Shown here piece by piece: positions 62,611 through 64,000 of a DNA stretch of 64,000 nucleotides. Under the pieces are notes generated by a model. It saw nothing but the letters and a program-made list of their open reading frames with translations. It ran no database searches and was not told the DNA's origin. Source of the DNA: Hymenobacter glacialis (lineage in GTDB: Bacteria; Bacteroidota; Bacteroidia; Cytophagales; Hymenobacteraceae). Numbering within the stretch: position 1 is the first letter of the stretch; each line of letters begins with the position of its first letter. The stretch covers positions 62,001-126,000 of the forward strand of contig NZ_MDZC01000010.1 of assembly GCF_001816165.1 (NCBI RefSeq). The letters are read 5' to 3'. The position numbers were made by a program, and so were the translations under genes.

Positions 62611-63255
62611 ATGCACTCACGACTTCTCCTCAGCGGCCTCCTGGCGCTGGGTTTCTCTGCCCAGGGCCAGCCGGTAGCCCCCGCCGATACCACCCGCAGC
62701 ATGGTGCCCCTCCCCGCTTTTAGCCAGGAGCGCACCCGCCTGGACCAGCGCGGCCTGCAGCTACTGGGCGGCTGGGCCGTGAGCAACCTATTGGTAAGCG
62801 GCATTGCCTATGGCCAGACGGAGGGCTCGGCCCGGTATTTCCATCAAATGAACATCGGCTGGGGCGTGGTGAATCTGGCGCTGGCCGGAACCGGCTACCT
62901 GGCCGCCCGGCGGGCCACGCGCCAGCCCCTCACCGACCGCGCCGGCAACGTGCGCCGCCAGTTAAGCACCGAAAACCTGTACATATTCAACGCGGGCCTC
63001 GACGTGGCTTATCTGGCCACGGGCTTCTATCTGCTCGAAAAAGGGCGCAACCCCACGGCCTCCGCCCCCCCGGCGCGGTGGCGCGGCTACGGGCAGTCGC
63101 TGCTGCTGCAGGGCGGGGTTCTGCTGTTGTTCGACGGCTTCCAGTACGTTACCCACCACCGGCACGGACGCAGCCTCTACCCTTTGCTGAGCCGCCTCCA
63201 GCTGGGTGCCGGCTCGGTGGGCGTAGTGCTGCCGCTGGGGCAACGAGGAAAGTAA
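62611..63255 (+). CDS. Membrane protein, DUF6992-like
   Basis: A 214-residue protein. A signal peptide ends near GFSAQG (18). Four hydrophobic helices are interrupted by polar sequence. LQLLGGWAVSNLLVSGIAYG, the FHQMNIGWGVVNLALAG segment and YIFNAGLDVAYLATGFYLLEKG are typical of the family known to me as DUF6992 in Bacteroidetes. The function is unknown. A dispersed hairpin repeat starts 45 bases after its stop. Confidence 0.7.
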   Translation: MHSRLLLSGLLALGFSAQGQPVAPADTTRSMVPLPAFSQERTRLDQRGLQLLGGWAVSNLLVSGIAYGQTEGSARYFHQMNIGWGVVNLALAGTGYLAARRATRQPLTDRAGNVRRQLSTENLYIFNAGLDVAYLATGFYLLEKGRNPTASAPPARWRGYGQSLLLQGGVLLLFDGFQYVTHHRHGRSLYPLLSRLQLGAGSVGVVLPLGQRGK

Positions 63256-63300
63256 AAGAGGGCATCAAGGCGTTGAAAGTCAGTTAATTCACAATCGTTG

Positions 63301-63398
63301 GTCATCCTGAGCGGAGCGAAGCGCTTTCTCACAAATGGGTATTCATAGAACGATTTTCGTTCAGCTATGAGAAGGTCCTTCGCTCAGCTCAGGATGAC
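63301..63398. repeat. Dispersed hairpin repeat, copy 6
   Basis: Arms 63301-63331 and 63368-63398 pair over most of their length but with several mismatches. The core GTCATCCTGAGCGGAGCGAA is a divergent form of the family. Confidence 0.8.
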
Positions 63399-63433
63399 AG
63401 TTCTTTCCGCTTCTTAATTACTATTCAACAGCT

Positions 63434-63446
63434 CCCCCCCCCCCCC
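63434..63446 (+). repeat. Homopolymer run of 13 C just upstream of a start codon
   Basis: Thirteen consecutive C residues end 4 bases before the ATG at 63451. Runs of this length are prone to change length during replication. Confidence 0.8.
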
Positions 63447-63450
63447 GTCC

Positions 63451-64000
63451 ATGTCCGCATTCGCCACCCAGCTCCTGAAGTTTCTCTCGTCGTTTCCCCT
63501 CCCGCTGGGGCTGCCGGCGGGCGTGGCAGCCGCCAGCCCCTTTCGCGAGCCGGCGGTGCAGGAGCTGCTGGCTCAGTTCGCCCACCAGTATTACGTGGAG
63601 GCGCCGCCCCGGGTCGCGGTCCTGGGCATCAATCCTGGCCGGCTGGGCATGGGCCGTACGGGCGTGGCCTTCACCGACCCCACGGCCCTGGCCGAACACT
63701 GCGGCATCGGCCACGACCTGCCCCGGCAGCGCCCAGAGCTTTCCTCGCAATTCATTTATGCGGTAGTGAATGAGATGGGTGGTCCTGCGGCGTTCTACCG
63801 GCACTTTTACTTGGGCTCGGTATACCCGCTGGTGCTGCTGCGCGAGGGCCTGAACTACAATTATTATGATTCCCCGGCCCTACTGAAGTCGCTGTGGCCG
63901 AACATGCGCAGCTCCCTGCGCCAGCAGGTGCAGGCCCTGGGCTTGAGAAGGGATGTGGCCGTGAGCCTGGGCAAGCGCAACGGGCTTTTTTTCAACAAGC
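63451..64000 (+). CDS. SMUG2-type (DUF4918) uracil-DNA glycosylase family protein (cut by window end)
   Basis: 183 residues are visible and the frame is still open at the window edge. The central motif LGINPGRLGMGRTGVAFTDP is the water-activating and substrate loop of SMUG-like enzymes (G-x-N-P-G followed by G-M-x-x-T-G-V-x-F). YLGSVYPLVLLREGLNYNYY and the end NGLFFNK match the later part of the same family, which is usually annotated SMUG2 or DUF4918 in Bacteroidetes. It probably removes uracil or damaged bases from DNA. The start ATG lies next to a C13 run. About 45 residues are missing by the usual family length. Confidence 0.85.
   Translation, partial: MSAFATQLLKFLSSFPLPLGLPAGVAAASPFREPAVQELLAQFAHQYYVEAPPRVAVLGINPGRLGMGRTGVAFTDPTALAEHCGIGHDLPRQRPELSSQFIYAVVNEMGGPAAFYRHFYLGSVYPLVLLREGLNYNYYDSPALLKSLWPNMRSSLRQQVQALGLRRDVAVSLGKRNGLFFNK

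Noticed and set aside
21504..63398. The repeated GTCATGCTGAGC sequences as a CRISPR array
   Set aside because: Copies lie kilobases apart in single spacers, are hairpins, and have no regular spacer units or cas genes.
1..64000. tRNA or rRNA genes
   Set aside because: I looked for TTCGAATCC-like T arms and rRNA landmarks and found none that fold into a cloverleaf. A tRNAscan-SE run would settle this.

Overview
The window reads as a GC-rich member of the Bacteroidetes, most likely a Hymenobacter-type bacterium (Cytophagales). I infer this from several markers. There is a PorX-type response regulator of the type IX secretion pathway. LpxC is fused to FabZ. Glutamine synthetase is of type III, and IspG is the long form. 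There are Bacteroidetes-only families (Porin_10-like outer membrane protein, DUF6728, DUF6992-like). TAnnTTTG -7 promoter elements occur before many genes, with no Shine-Dalgarno sequences. Sample lines that I counted in ordinary genes are about two thirds G+C. About fifty protein genes are present. I see no rRNA, tRNA, CRISPR array, insertion sequence or prophage.

Layout. 1-6951: a fragment of a gene, then on the minus strand NhaA, a P-type cation ATPase, an unknown membrane-anchored protein, alanine dehydrogenase and TsaE. 7170-11005: a TonB-dependent receptor-like outer membrane protein and a PLP aminotransferase. 11101-18474: porX faces away from an HD phosphohydrolase, which leads the lipid A block lpxD, lpxC-fabZ, lpxA and an ABC ATPase. 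18679-26537: an Asp-rich small protein, a DUF4197 protein with a Lys/Ala repeat, CinA, RibBA, two overlapping glycosyltransferases and a TrkA-type potassium channel. 26657-36782: dnaG and leuS are divergent across a very long inverted repeat, followed by an M14 peptidase, two small genes and others. 36798-46552: IspG, two thioredoxin-fold proteins, a quinone oxidoreductase, glutamine synthetase III and an LTA-synthase-like sulfatase-fold enzyme. 46626-58668: MtaB, a helix-turn-helix protein with a long proline-rich tether, a secreted protein, a MacB-type permease, a secreted GATase-like protein, a GH2 glycosidase, Mrp and NifU iron-sulfur carriers, fumarylacetoacetase and a duplicated DUF1259 protein. 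58748-64000: MiaE, a Porin_10-like protein and LpxK in one minus-strand run, a DUF6992-like protein, and the start of a SMUG2-type DNA glycosylase that leaves the window.

Themes. Four genes make lipid A (lpxD, lpxC-fabZ, lpxA, lpxK). Three act on position 37 of tRNA (tsaE, mtaB, miaE). The gene content is mainly housekeeping. The most unusual material is between the genes and inside leuS. At least six copies of a long hairpin family (core GTCATGCTGAGC) sit just after gene ends, with evidence of compensatory change in one copy. AT-rich mirrored repeats fill three consecutive spacers around the lpx genes and one beside a glycosyltransferase gene. Several other nearly perfect long palindromes mark gene ends. 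The leucyl-tRNA synthetase carries an AT-rich, in-frame segment of about 450 bases just before its KMSKS loop. Several -7 elements lie so close to start codons that leaderless mRNAs are likely. I did not find a multi-gene defence or mobile system.
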